Positions 23,382 through 31,574 are shown, counted from the first letter of the stretch. The stretch: DNA of 51,346 bases from HGM13006 sp963650135 (GCA_963650135.1 CAVJLG010000053.1:1-51346), one strand, 5' to 3'. The notes: generated by a model from the letters alone, not told the origin. Made by a program: numbers and translations.

Positions 23382-23966
23382 ATGTCCAAACGTGCCGCGC
23401 GAAATACCCGGAGCCGCATTGTATCCGCTGCCTGGGAGCTTTTTTATGAAAACGGCTATGACGACACCACCGTTGACGATATTGTAGAGCGTTCCGGCAC
23501 CTCAAAGGGCTCCTTTTACCACTATTTCGCGGGAAAGGACGCACTTTTGAGCTCGCTTTCTACTTTATTTGACGAAAAATATCAGGAGCTGGTTCCCAAC
23601 ATGGACCCCAGTCTTTCCGCCTTTGACCAGCTGATTTATCTGAACCACGAGCTGTTTTTCATGATTGAGAACTCCATCTCTCTGGAGCTGCTGGCCCGGC
23701 TGCTTTCCACCCAGCTGGTGACCACCAGTGAAAAGCATCTGATGGACCAAAGCCGCTATTACTTCCGCATTCTCCGGAAAATCTGCACCGACGGCCAGCG
23801 CTCCGGCGAACTGCGGCAGGATATTTCCATCAACGAAATGGTCCGCACCTATGCCCTCCAGGAGCGCGCGCTGATGTATGACTGGTGCATTTGCGGGGGA
23901 AATTACTCGCTTTCCGTCTACGCCACCAGCCTTTTGCCGAATTTATTGGGCTATTTTAAAAATTAA
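23382..23966 (+). CDS. TetR/AcrR family transcriptional regulator
   Basis: A 194-aa one-component regulator. The N-terminal helix-turn-helix spans about 10-50: ArNTRSRIVSAAWELFYENG, then TTVDDIVERSGTSKGSFYHYF and the KDALL helix. The C-terminal ligand domain has no recognisable subfamily. ATG 23382 is chosen because GGAGGAGA precedes it and the TetR fold begins right there; the upstream in-frame ATG overlaps the promoter. It lies between a divergent AGCS symporter and a PutP-type symporter and probably senses an amino acid or related metabolite and controls both. The operator set described separately supports this. Confidence 0.88.
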   Translation: MSKRAARNTRSRIVSAAWELFYENGYDDTTVDDIVERSGTSKGSFYHYFAGKDALLSSLSTLFDEKYQELVPNMDPSLSAFDQLIYLNHELFFMIENSISLELLARLLSTQLVTTSEKHLMDQSRYYFRILRKICTDGQRSGELRQDISINEMVRTYALQERALMYDWCICGGNYSLSVYATSLLPNLLGYFKN

Positions 23967-23988
23967 ATATTTTGATTTAATTTCATTC

Positions 23989-24002
23989 TGTACTTTAGTC
24001 TA
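23989..24002. promoter_or_regulatory. TetR operator candidate, site 2
   Basis: TGTACTTTAGTCTA, with dyad core ACT-TT-AGT, lies 23 bases after the tetR stop. Confidence 0.5.
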
Positions 24003-24067
24003 CTTAAAATTCCGCTGTATTTCATGACATTTATTGAAATATAGTGGAATTTCTCTATGTTTTATTC

Positions 24068-24093
24068 TATACTTTATTCTGTATTGCAGTCTA
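24068..24093. promoter_or_regulatory. TetR operator candidates, sites 3 and 4 (overlapping)
   Basis: TATACTTTATTCTG (24068-24081) and TGTATTGCAGTCTA (24080-24093) follow the same pattern and overlap by two bases. Site 4 covers the -35 element of the PutP-type gene. Confidence 0.5.
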
Positions 24094-24112
24094 TTTTTTG
24101 TTGCAGTATAAT
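24084..24112 (+). promoter_or_regulatory. Promoter of the PutP-type symporter
   Basis: TTGCAG (24084-24089), 17-bp spacer, perfect TATAAT (24107-24112). Confidence 0.7.
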
Positions 24113-24160
24113 AGTCCCCATGATCGAGCGGCATCGTGCCGCAAAGGAAGGGGTATCACA

Positions 24161-25693
24161 TTGAGTACGCAAAACATTCTGATTCTGGCAACCATAGCCG
24201 TCTATCTCATTGGCATGGTCGCCATTGGCGTGGCCTGTTCCAAGAAGAACAAGTCCACCGATGATTTTTACTTAGGTGGCAGAAAGCTCGGGCCGTTGGT
24301 CACCGCCATGAGCGCCGAGGCCTCCGATATGAGTTCTTACCTGCTGATGGGTCTGCCTGGTCTGGCCCTGCTCAGCGGTCTTGCCGATGTGGGCTGGACG
24401 GTAATCGGTCTGGCAGTGGGCACTTATCTCAACTGGCTGATCGTTGCCAAACGTATTCGCCGGTATTCTCAGCACATCGGCGCCGTTACCGTGCCGGATT
24501 TCTTCTCCCGCCGGTATCACGACGACAAGAACCTGCTGTCCCTGATTGCAGCGCTGGTCATCATCGTCTTCTTCATTCCCTACACCGCATCCGGCTTTAA
24601 CGCCTGCGGCACCCTGTTCTCCAGCCTGTTCGGTGTAGACTATTTCACTGCTATGATCGTCTCCGCTGTGGTCATCGTACTTTACACAGCGCTGGGCGGC
24701 TTCCTTGCAGCTTCCACTACGGACCTGATTCAGTCCATCATTATGACCATTGCACTGATTATCGTGGTGTTCTTCGGCATCCATATGGCTGGAGGCTGGG
24801 ATGCTGTGGTATCCAATGCGCAGTCCCTCCCCGGCTATCTGAGCTTTACCCAGACTTATGACGCAGCCTCCGGTGCAGCAAGTGCTTATAAGCCCCTCAC
24901 CATTATCTCCACCTTAGCTTGGGGCCTTGGCTATTTCGGTATGCCCCACATTCTCCTGCGGTTTATGGCCATTGAGGACGTAAAGAAGCTCAAAACCTCC
25001 CGTCGGATTGCCTCCATCTGGGTTGTCATTTCCATGGCAATTGCCGTACTCATCGGCGTGGTAGGCAATGGTATGATTCACGCCGGTGCGCTGGACTCCA
25101 TTCCCGCCGCCGATTCTCAGCGGATTATCATTAAGATTTCCACCCTGCTCTCCAGCTATGGTATGCTGCCCGCTATTGTTGCCGGTCTGATTCTCTCCGG
25201 CATTCTGGCTGCCACCATGTCCACCGCTGACTCCCAGCTTCTTGCCGCAGCCTCCAGCGTTACCCAGGATCTGCTCCAGGTCACTTTTAAGCTGAAGCTG
25301 TCGAATAAGGCCGCTATGGTAATTGCCCGCCTCACCGTTATCCTCATTGCCGTCATCGGTGTGATTGGGGCAAGAGAAGAAGGCTCCGTCTTTACCATTG
25401 TCTCCTTTGCATGGGCCGGTTTTGGCGCTGCCTTTGGCCCCGTGGTGTTGCTGGCCCTGTTCTGGAAGCGCAGCAACAAATACGGCGCGCTGGCCGGTAT
25501 GATTGCAGGCGGCGTGATGGTGTTTGTATGGAAATATTGCATCGCTCCCATGGGCGGCATTCTGAATATCTATGAGCTGCTGCCCGCCTTCATCATCGCC
25601 ATCATCGTCAATGTGGTGGTCAGCCTTGCCACCAAAGCCCCCGAGGCTGATGTGGTCAAGGAGTACGACGAAGTTGCCGCCATGAAGGACTAA
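24161..25693 (+). CDS. putP: Sodium/solute symporter, PutP type (SSS family)
   Basis: A 510-aa carrier with about thirteen membrane segments. It shows the PutP signatures DDFYLGGRKLGPLVTAMSAE followed by ASDMSSYLLMGLPG, VPDFFSRRYHD, YTALGGFLAASTTDLIQ and the sodium-site ILAATMSTADSQLL. PutP takes up proline with sodium; other SSS substrates are possible. The start is TTG at 24161, supported by AAGGAAGGGG 7 bases upstream; a frame reaching back to 24044 crosses the promoter. Three TetR-type dyads lie in its promoter region. Monocistronic, with a strong terminator. Confidence 0.9.
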   Translation: MSTQNILILATIAVYLIGMVAIGVACSKKNKSTDDFYLGGRKLGPLVTAMSAEASDMSSYLLMGLPGLALLSGLADVGWTVIGLAVGTYLNWLIVAKRIRRYSQHIGAVTVPDFFSRRYHDDKNLLSLIAALVIIVFFIPYTASGFNACGTLFSSLFGVDYFTAMIVSAVVIVLYTALGGFLAASTTDLIQSIIMTIALIIVVFFGIHMAGGWDAVVSNAQSLPGYLSFTQTYDAASGAASAYKPLTIISTLAWGLGYFGMPHILLRFMAIEDVKKLKTSRRIASIWVVISMAIAVLIGVVGNGMIHAGALDSIPAADSQRIIIKISTLLSSYGMLPAIVAGLILSGILAATMSTADSQLLAAASSVTQDLLQVTFKLKLSNKAAMVIARLTVILIAVIGVIGAREEGSVFTIVSFAWAGFGAAFGPVVLLALFWKRSNKYGALAGMIAGGVMVFVWKYCIAPMGGILNIYELLPAFIIAIIVNVVVSLATKAPEADVVKEYDEVAAMKD

Positions 25694-25713
25694 TTACATC
25701 AAAACAAAATTAA

Positions 25714-25757
25714 GCGCTGTATGGTTTGAATTACTCGAATCATACAGCGCATTTTTT
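25714..25757 (+). terminator. Terminator of the PutP-type gene
   Basis: A perfect 10-bp stem (25714-25723 with 25741-25750), 17-base loop, then A and a six-T run at 25752-25757. Confidence 0.85.
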
Positions 25758-25761
25758 ATAT

Positions 25762-25944
25762 CTAAAAGCAAAACAGGCAAAGCATCTTCTCCCTCCAATG
25801 CTTTGCCTGTTTTCGATTATAAATCTTCTTGCTGGGTACCGCCCGGCTCACAGGATTCACGCCGCTCCAGCTGCCGCGCCGGGCCGCATAATAGGCTTTC
25901 TTCTGCTTTTTGGACATCTTGTCCACGGGAATATAGCGTTCCAT
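25762..25944 (-). CDS. Small conserved basic protein
   Basis: A 60-aa, strongly basic soluble protein: MERYIPVDKMSKKQKKAYY, RRGSWSGVNPVSRAVPS, then YNRKQAKHW. From memory, short proteins starting MERYIPYEKLSKKxKR with WGGLNPVTR are common in clostridia and uncharacterised, so this looks like a real family member. AGAAAGGAG lies upstream of ATG 25944 and a promoter at 25969-25997. The last 16 codons coincide with a perfect 16-bp terminator hairpin, so the C-terminal residues (REKMLCLFCF) are probably dictated by the terminator and not by protein function. Confidence 0.72.
   Translation of the reverse strand: MERYIPVDKMSKKQKKAYYAARRGSWSGVNPVSRAVPSKKIYNRKQAKHWREKMLCLFCF
25766..25813 (-). terminator. 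Terminator inside the 3' end of the small basic protein gene
   Basis: A perfect 16-bp stem (25770-25785 with 25798-25813) with a 12-base loop; GCTTTT follows on the minus strand and contains the stop region of the gene. Confidence 0.8.
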
Positions 25945-25968
25945 ACCATCGCTCCTTTCTGGCTACCC

Positions 25969-25997
25969 ATGCTATCAAATTTCCATTCTCCTGTCAA
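25969..25997 (-). promoter_or_regulatory. Promoter of the small basic protein
   Basis: TTGACA (25992-25997) and TAGCAT (25969-25974) on the minus strand, 17-bp spacer, TGA before the -10. It begins 6 bases beyond the T-run of the preceding terminator. Confidence 0.65.
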
Positions 25998-26002
25998 GTA
26001 TC

Positions 26003-26031
26003 AAAAAAGAGGCCCGGAAATCCGAGCCTCT
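26003..26031 (-). terminator. Terminator of the PpiC-type foldase gene
   Basis: AGAGGC.CGG (26008-26017) pairs with CCG.GCCTCT (26022-26031), one mismatch, AAAT loop, six T residues on the minus strand. Confidence 0.8.
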
Positions 26032-26043
26032 TTCTGATTTGAG

Positions 26044-27741
26044 TTAATCCGCTGCGCTATCCTCAGCGCTGCTCTCTGTGCTGCTCTGCGTCTCAGTATC
26101 CTCATCGGTACTAGCCGCTGCATTCTGGGCATCCTGCGCTGCCTGCTCCGCCTGAGCGGCCTGCTCGGCTGCATTCTGCTGGATTTCCTTTACCGCGCTG
26201 GGCTCCACAATGCCTACATCGGAGGTCAGCGTTGCAGTATACTGGTTCACCAGATCCATAATGTCGTCGCTGTAGGTGCTGTACCGCAGTTCCTGCTCTG
26301 CTACCGTTTTATAATAGTAGGTATCCGTAAAGGAAACGAAATACATAATATGATAGCCAAAGCTGGTTTTCACAATGGCAGTATCTCCGGACTTTCTGCT
26401 GGCATCGAAGCACCAGTCGTTAAACTCCGTTACCATCTGGCCGGGATAAACATCCTCATACAGGCCGCCGTTGGTATTGGAGCCGCCATCTGCGGAATAG
26501 GTGTTGGCCAACTCACCAAAGCTCTCTTCGTCGGCATCGCCAGCCTCCCACTCTGCCAGGATCTCCTGCGCCTTCTCTTCGGCAGCGGTCCAGGCCTCGT
26601 CGCTGATGTTGCCGTCTTCATCTTCTTCGGGCTGAATGAGAATATGCCGGACGTTGACATCGGGCAGATCGGACTTCTCAATGCCATATGCCTGGAGCTC
26701 ATCGGCATGGTCGTCATAATATTCCTCAATCTGGTCATCATCGAAGCTATAGCCCTGATAGATGCTGTCGGAATAAGCGGAAACATAGTAGGAATCATAG
26801 AGATACTGCTCAAAGCTCTCTACCGTTGCATTGTCGCCATAGGAGTCTTGAATATACGCCAGCACATCGCCGTTGCCGTCTTCGTCGGTAAAGCCCGCAT
26901 TGGCCGCATTGCTTGCCATGTTCTCCACCACAGAGTCATATTCGGACTGATAATCATCGGGCATGGTAAAGTCCTTGGACTCCGCCTCCTGCTTCAGCGC
27001 CACAGTCTGAACAATGCTGGTCTGTGCATTCTCCAGGAAATAGTCCTCCCAAGTGGTCACCGTCGTCTCGCCAGTCTCGCTGTCGGTGGCCTCCTGATAG
27101 GTCTGCTGATCCAGGGGCAGGGATGCGTCAAAGCTAAAGCCATAATTATTGACATAGTAGAAATACTCGCCCCAGAAGTAGTAGCTCAGCTGCTGATTGG
27201 TGATTTTCTCCACGGTTTCACCGTCGGCATTCTGAACATTCACCGCCACAGCATCGCCGTCTACCTTTTCCTCCTTGGCCTCCGCCACAATTTCAGAAAG
27301 GCTGGGCAACTTTCCGTTCTTAGACACATAGTTCAGCGCCGCGGCCAGGCAAACCACAACCACCGCCAGAAGCACAATCACAATCCCTGCGATCACTGCC
27401 GCAGGAGACTTTTTCTTTTTTGCGGGCTCTTTGGTTTCCTCGCTGTCTTCTGCCAGAGGTGCTGCATCCTCAGTGGGCTCGGTTGCCTCACCTTCCGCCG
27501 CATCGGCTGCTTCTTCGGTATCCTCCGCCTGGTCAGGCTGTGTATCCTCTGCCTCTGCCTCTGCCTCTGCCTCCGCCGTCGTTTCTTCCACGAAAGTCGG
27601 ATTCTCCTCCACCTCTGCCGCAGTCTCTTCTACGGCAGGCTGGGTATCTGCTTCCTGCTCCAGTGCTGTCAGCGCTGCGCCACAATTGGGGCAGTTCTCC
27701 AGCTCCTGCGACACGTCTTCGCCGCACTTGGGACAAATCAT
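26044..27741 (-). CDS. Membrane-anchored PpiC-type peptidyl-prolyl isomerase with cytoplasmic zinc ribbon
   Basis: A 565-aa foldase. Residues 1-22 are a zinc ribbon (CPKC...CPNC). An acidic, low-complexity region to about 107 follows, then a Lys-rich stop and one membrane helix (about 113-137), then the extracytoplasmic part. That part has a SurA/PrsA-like alpha region and a parvulin domain (VNVRHILIQPEED, SFGELANTYSADGGS, NGGLYEDVYPGQMV, IVKTSFGYHIMYF; about 360-480). The C-terminus is Ala/Gln/Ser-rich and probably flexible. The parvulin part should help fold secreted proteins; the cytoplasmic ribbon is unusual for PrsA-like enzymes, which are lipoproteins. Single gene with its own terminator. 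Confidence 0.85.
   Translation of the reverse strand: MICPKCGEDVSQELENCPNCGAALTALEQEADTQPAVEETAAEVEENPTFVEETTAEAEAEAEAEDTQPDQAEDTEEAADAAEGEATEPTEDAAPLAEDSEETKEPAKKKKSPAAVIAGIVIVLLAVVVVCLAAALNYVSKNGKLPSLSEIVAEAKEEKVDGDAVAVNVQNADGETVEKITNQQLSYYFWGEYFYYVNNYGFSFDASLPLDQQTYQEATDSETGETTVTTWEDYFLENAQTSIVQTVALKQEAESKDFTMPDDYQSEYDSVVENMASNAANAGFTDEDGNGDVLAYIQDSYGDNATVESFEQYLYDSYYVSAYSDSIYQGYSFDDDQIEEYYDDHADELQAYGIEKSDLPDVNVRHILIQPEEDEDGNISDEAWTAAEEKAQEILAEWEAGDADEESFGELANTYSADGGSNTNGGLYEDVYPGQMVTEFNDWCFDASRKSGDTAIVKTSFGYHIMYFVSFTDTYYYKTVAEQELRYSTYSDDIMDLVNQYTATLTSDVGIVEPSAVKEIQQNAAEQAAQAEQAAQDAQNAAASTDEDTETQSSTESSAEDSAAD
27546..27577. repeat. Hexanucleotide tandem repeat in the foldase gene
   Basis: Five consecutive copies of a CTCTGC-type hexamer (the last one varied) encode alternating Glu-Ala in the acidic cytoplasmic linker. 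In-frame length change is possible without a frameshift. Confidence 0.7.
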
Positions 27742-27899
27742 TTCATCGACACATCCTTATCTTCAAATTCAAAGCTGTCCTGCCGAAAGCAAGCAGCAAT
27801 ACAAGCCCATTGTCAAATGAGCAATAGGTCAGCGGCTAAATTTCGTCAAGAGAACCAGGATCAGGCCTTTGTCCGAAATTCAGCAGCCACTATTATAAC

Positions 27900-27940
27900 A
27901 GATGACACCGGAAAAGTCTGTAGAGAATCCGGTGTCATCT
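27900..27940 (-). terminator. Hairpin after the hypothetical gene at 27976-28374
   Basis: A perfect 13-bp stem (27900-27912 with 27928-27940) with a 15-base loop. No T-run follows on the minus strand, so it may be a terminator or an element of the foldase promoter: a TGT-TATAAT at 27892-27897 overlaps its edge. Confidence 0.5.
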
Positions 27941-27975
27941 GTGAACTTTTTATAAAGATTCCCCGAATCTTTTGG

Positions 27976-28374
27976 TCACAATTCCGTTCGGGTGGTAAAG
28001 GGATGATTTCCCGTGCCCTCCAGCCACTGGTTCTCCCCCTGGCCGCAGACTATGACCTCGCCGTCAAAGTCCCGAATCCACAGAACATTCTCCGGACAGG
28101 CCAGGTGCTCGTCAAAGGTCGGGTCATAGCGCAGGATTTCCTCCAGCAGAAACGCCGTCGCCACACCGGAATCCGTTACATAGGTGCCGTAAAAAGCCCC
28201 ATTGGTGGGACTCACCGCACCTAGGTCTTCCTCGCCCTCGGTGACCAATGCAGAGAGCACCATAGAAAAGCCCAGCTTCTCCATATGGTCCCCATAGTCG
28301 CAGCGCTTCCAGTCCTCTGCGTCCTTTGCCACATAGCCGGGGTCCGTAATCATCAAATCGCCATGAAAGTGCAT
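27976..28374 (-). CDS. Hypothetical protein
   Basis: A 132-aa soluble protein that begins MHFHGDLMITDPGYV and contains LGAVSPTNGAFYGTYVTDSGVATAFLL-type beta-rich sequence and a C-terminal RDFDGEVIVCGQGENQW. The DPGY start resembles small clostridial proteins of the DUF4241/DPCY kind, but I cannot place it firmly. Perfect AGGAGGG lies before ATG 28374, and the start is one base after the stop of the OYE gene, so it is translationally coupled to it. The role is unknown; the pairing hints at a shared task. Confidence 0.65.
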   Translation of the reverse strand: MHFHGDLMITDPGYVAKDAEDWKRCDYGDHMEKLGFSMVLSALVTEGEEDLGAVSPTNGAFYGTYVTDSGVATAFLLEEILRYDPTFDEHLACPENVLWIRDFDGEVIVCGQGENQWLEGTGNHPFTTRTEL

Positions 28375-28375
28375 C

Positions 28376-29434
28376 TTATCCCTCCTGGAGTATGCGTCGT
28401 CCCGGACATCGGGTCCGGTCAATGCGCCACTGACAAACCTTACAGCCCAAACATTTTCCGGGCATAATTCCGTTCCGCGCCTTATTGGCCCATTCCGGGT
28501 CCACCAACGCGCTGCGGCCAATATCCACCATCGAAACGCCGGTCTGCGCCAGGATATCCTGCGCCTGCTGGGGCGTACGGATGCTGTTGACCGCAAATAC
28601 CGGAACCTCCACCGCGCTCTGGATCGCTCCCGCCCCCCGAATCACATCCAGCAGCTCCGGATTGCCCGGCGCCGCTGGGTCGGATTCTGCGGTAAATCCA
28701 TAGGACACGTCGATAAACTCAATTCCATGGGCTTGCAGCGTCTTGGCATGGGCAATGCCGTCTTCCAGCGTGGGCTCAAACGCACCCAGACGGATGCCCA
28801 GCACAAAGTCGTTTCCAACGCTGGCCCGGATGCCCTCCATAATCTCCAGTGTGAGCCGATCCGGCTGCCCATATTCGTCCGTCCGGCGATTGACCCGGTT
28901 GTTGAAAAACTGGCACAGCAGATAACCATGACAGCCGTGGAGCTCCACGCCGTCATAGCCCGCCTTTTCCGCCCGGACCGCCCCCTGGATGAATGCATCC
29001 CGAATCCGCAGAATGTCGTCCCGGGTCATGGCATGTCCGTTCTTCCAGCCCCGCTTGCTTTCCATGGCATAGTCGCTGGGACATAGCGTATCCTCTCCCA
29101 CGCTCACCAAGCCCGCATGGTGGAGCTGCACAAAAATCGGGCATCCCTCCTGATGTACGCGCTCCGTAATCCGCTGGAGGCCGGGGATATGATCGTCAGA
29201 CCATATCCCCAGCTGATCCATAGAAAGCCGCCCCTCCGGACTGATGCAGGTGGCCTCCTGAATGATAAGCCCTGCGCCGCCCTTGGCCAGCGCCTGATAA
29301 TGGGCCACATTCTGGGGCTTTACCATACCGCTTTCATCCGAAATATGATAGATCACCATGGGCGGAATGCAAATACGGTTTCGCGTCTGGATGCTGCCAA
29401 TGGTAACCGGGTCAAACAGGCTTATCGATGCCAT
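28376..29434 (-). CDS. Old Yellow Enzyme-type NADH:flavin oxidoreductase (single-domain)
   Basis: A 352-aa FMN barrel enzyme. It shows LFDPVTIGSIQTRNRICIPPM, FVQLHHAGL, the catalytic/substrate pair in GVELHGCHGYLL, NRRTDEYG and DIGRSALVDPEWANKA. It should reduce activated alkenes with NAD(P)H. The C-terminus carries KCLGCKVCQWRIDRTRC (C-x2-C-x2-C-x8-C), the kind of Cys set that holds the 4Fe-4S cluster in multidomain enoate reductases, but the FAD/NAD domains that normally follow are absent. It overlaps the 3' end of cysS by 13 bases. Confidence 0.85.
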   Translation of the reverse strand: MASISLFDPVTIGSIQTRNRICIPPMVIYHISDESGMVKPQNVAHYQALAKGGAGLIIQEATCISPEGRLSMDQLGIWSDDHIPGLQRITERVHQEGCPIFVQLHHAGLVSVGEDTLCPSDYAMESKRGWKNGHAMTRDDILRIRDAFIQGAVRAEKAGYDGVELHGCHGYLLCQFFNNRVNRRTDEYGQPDRLTLEIMEGIRASVGNDFVLGIRLGAFEPTLEDGIAHAKTLQAHGIEFIDVSYGFTAESDPAAPGNPELLDVIRGAGAIQSAVEVPVFAVNSIRTPQQAQDILAQTGVSMVDIGRSALVDPEWANKARNGIMPGKCLGCKVCQWRIDRTRCPGRRILQEG

Positions 29435-30834
29435 GTGGTGCCCTCCTTGGAGTCCACCAATACAATGCCCATCTCCTTCAGCTGATCCCGAATCCGGTCT
29501 GCCTCAGCAAAGTTCTTCGCCTTCTTGGCCTCGGTCCGGGCCTGTACCAGCGCGTCGATTTCCGCGTCTCCCTCCTTGGGCGCCGCCTGTGCTTCCTGCT
29601 GCTTTTCCGCAGCCGTCAACAGAGAAAGACCCAGCACCTGGTCGAATTCCCCGATCAGTGCCCGCTTGGTGCCGTCGGATACCTTTGCTTTCAGCACGTC
29701 ATACAGTGCCGTTACCGCCAGCGAGGTGTTCAGGTCGTTATCCAGCGCCTCCCGGAAGGTGGCCCGAAGCTGCTGTGCTGCTTCCTGATCGGCAGGATTC
29801 TCCGGCTCGTCCTTCAAGGCAGCCACACGCTTTGTCAGCTTTTCATAAGCAGTCTTGGCGTTGTCCAGGTTCTCCCAGGTAAACAACAGGCCCCGGCGGT
29901 AATGAGATTGCAGGCAGAACAGCCGATAGCACAGGGGATCATAGCCCTTTTCCTTCAGCAGAAATACCGTCAGGAATTCGCCCTTGGATTTGCTCATTTT
30001 GCCGTGATTGGTGTTGAGGTGATGGACATGGAACCAATAATTGCACCATTTGTGGCCGATATAGCTCTCGGACTGGGCAATTTCATTGGTGTGATGGGGA
30101 AAAGCATTATCGATGCCGCCGCAGTGGATGTCCATATACTCCCCCAGATGCTTCATACTGATGGCCGAGCACTCGATATGCCAGCCGGGATAGCCAACAC
30201 CCCAGGGGCTCTCCCATTTCAGCTCCTGGTCCTCAAACTTGGACTTGGTGAACCACAGGACGAAATCGGTCTTGTTGCGCTTGTTTTCGTCGGCCTCTAC
30301 GCCCTCGCGCACACCGACCTCCAGATTTTCTTCATCATGGTCGCCGAATACATAGTATTTTTTCAGCTTGGAGGTGTCGAAGTAGACGTTGCCGCCTGCC
30401 ACATACGCATAGCCCTTGTCGAGCAGCCCTTGGATCATGGTAATAAACTCAGGGATGCAGTGGGTGGCAGGCTCCACCACGTCAGGGGTTTTGATGTTCA
30501 GTGCCGCGCAGTCGGTAAAGAATGCATCGGTATAGAACTTCGCAATCTCCATAACGGTCTTATGCTCCCGCTTGGCGCCCTTGAGCATTTTATCCTCGCC
30601 GGTGTCGGCATCAGAAGACAGATGGCCCACGTCGGTGATGTTCATTACCCGCTTTACGTCATAGCCCAAATACCGGAGATACTTCTCCAGCACGTCCTCC
30701 ATGATATAGCTCCGGAGGTTGCCGATGTGGGCGAAATGATAGACCGTCGGACCGCAGGTGTACATTTTGATTTTCCCGGGCTCGTTGGGAACCAGTTCCT
30801 GCTTGGTTCTGGTAAGAGAATTATATAGTTGCAT
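29422..30834 (-). CDS. cysS: Cysteinyl-tRNA synthetase
   Basis: A 470-aa class I aminoacyl-tRNA synthetase that charges tRNA-Cys. The HIGH-like HIGN is at 36-39 after the zinc Cys27 (YTCGPTVYHFAH); WHIECSAISMKHLG carries further zinc ligands, and KMSKSKGEF lies near residue 277. Length is usual for bacterial CysRS. AAGGAG lies 9 bases before ATG 30834, 23 bases after the stop of cysE. Expression should be controlled by the cysteine T-box upstream of the operon. Confidence 0.96.
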   Translation of the reverse strand: MQLYNSLTRTKQELVPNEPGKIKMYTCGPTVYHFAHIGNLRSYIMEDVLEKYLRYLGYDVKRVMNITDVGHLSSDADTGEDKMLKGAKREHKTVMEIAKFYTDAFFTDCAALNIKTPDVVEPATHCIPEFITMIQGLLDKGYAYVAGGNVYFDTSKLKKYYVFGDHDEENLEVGVREGVEADENKRNKTDFVLWFTKSKFEDQELKWESPWGVGYPGWHIECSAISMKHLGEYMDIHCGGIDNAFPHHTNEIAQSESYIGHKWCNYWFHVHHLNTNHGKMSKSKGEFLTVFLLKEKGYDPLCYRLFCLQSHYRRGLLFTWENLDNAKTAYEKLTKRVAALKDEPENPADQEAAQQLRATFREALDNDLNTSLAVTALYDVLKAKVSDGTKRALIGEFDQVLGLSLLTAAEKQQEAQAAPKEGDAEIDALVQARTEAKKAKNFAEADRIRDQLKEMGIVLVDSKEGTTWHR

Positions 30835-30857
30835 GATTCAGCACTCCTTATATCTGA

Positions 30858-31574
30858 TTAAGATTTTATTTGTGTATCTTCAGGATGCGGCACATCCTTT
30901 GGGTCGAAGCCATAGCCGTTGTCGATGCCCTGCATATACTGATCCTCGATCTGCTTTTCCAATGCATCGAGCCGGGAGGTCAGCGCATCCAGCGTCTTCT
31001 GCACCGGGTCGGTCACATGAATCTGATCCACCTCGCCGGCGTAGTCCACCTTCTTTCCGGCAATGCGAACGATTCGCGCCGGTACGCCAACGGCCGTGGC
31101 ATTCTCCGGCACTTCGGAAAGCACCACGGAGTTGGAGGCAATGCGACTGCCGTCCCCCACCTTAAATGGCCCCAGCACCTTGGCGCCGCAGCCGATGAGC
31201 ACGTTGTTGCCGATGGTGGGATGGCGCTTGCCCTGGTCCTTACCGGTGCCGCCCAGGGTGACCCCGTGGTACAGGAGCACATCGTCTCCCACCTCGGCAG
31301 TCTCACCAATGACAATGCCCATACCATGGTCGATGACAAATCGCCGCCCGATGGTGGCGCCGGGGTGAATCTCAATGCCGGTAAAATGGCGGCTCAGCTG
31401 GCTCACCAATCGCGCCAGGAAGAACAGATGATGCCGGTAGAAAAAGTGGGCAATCCGATGATTGATGATCGCATGGACGCCGGGATATAGCAGGAAAATC
31501 TCCAGCTTGGACCGGGCCGCCGGATCCCGCGCCTGATAGGCCCCCAATGTTTCATTTAAGCGACGAAATAGCAT
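30858..31574 (-). CDS. cysE: Serine O-acetyltransferase
   Basis: A 238-aa left-handed beta-helix enzyme that makes O-acetylserine from serine and acetyl-CoA, the first step of cysteine synthesis. Hexapeptide repeats run through GIEIHPGATIGRRFVIDHGMG, VVIGET and GVTLGGTGKDQGKRHPTIG, with the catalytic His/Asp in IDHGMG. The N-terminal helical part is short, as in Gram-positive CysE. The last 60 residues are a charged helical tail beyond the core. Pairing with cysS is common in Firmicutes. AGGGGG precedes ATG 31574. Confidence 0.94.
   Translation of the reverse strand: MLFRRLNETLGAYQARDPAARSKLEIFLLYPGVHAIINHRIAHFFYRHHLFFLARLVSQLSRHFTGIEIHPGATIGRRFVIDHGMGIVIGETAEVGDDVLLYHGVTLGGTGKDQGKRHPTIGNNVLIGCGAKVLGPFKVGDGSRIASNSVVLSEVPENATAVGVPARIVRIAGKKVDYAGEVDQIHVTDPVQKTLDALTSRLDALEKQIEDQYMQGIDNGYGFDPKDVPHPEDTQIKS

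Noticed and set aside
26350..28224. A 624-codon plus-strand frame opposite the foldase gene
   Set aside because: Hydrophobic and Arg/Cys-rich, in complement to an acidic coding strand; no family, no start site.
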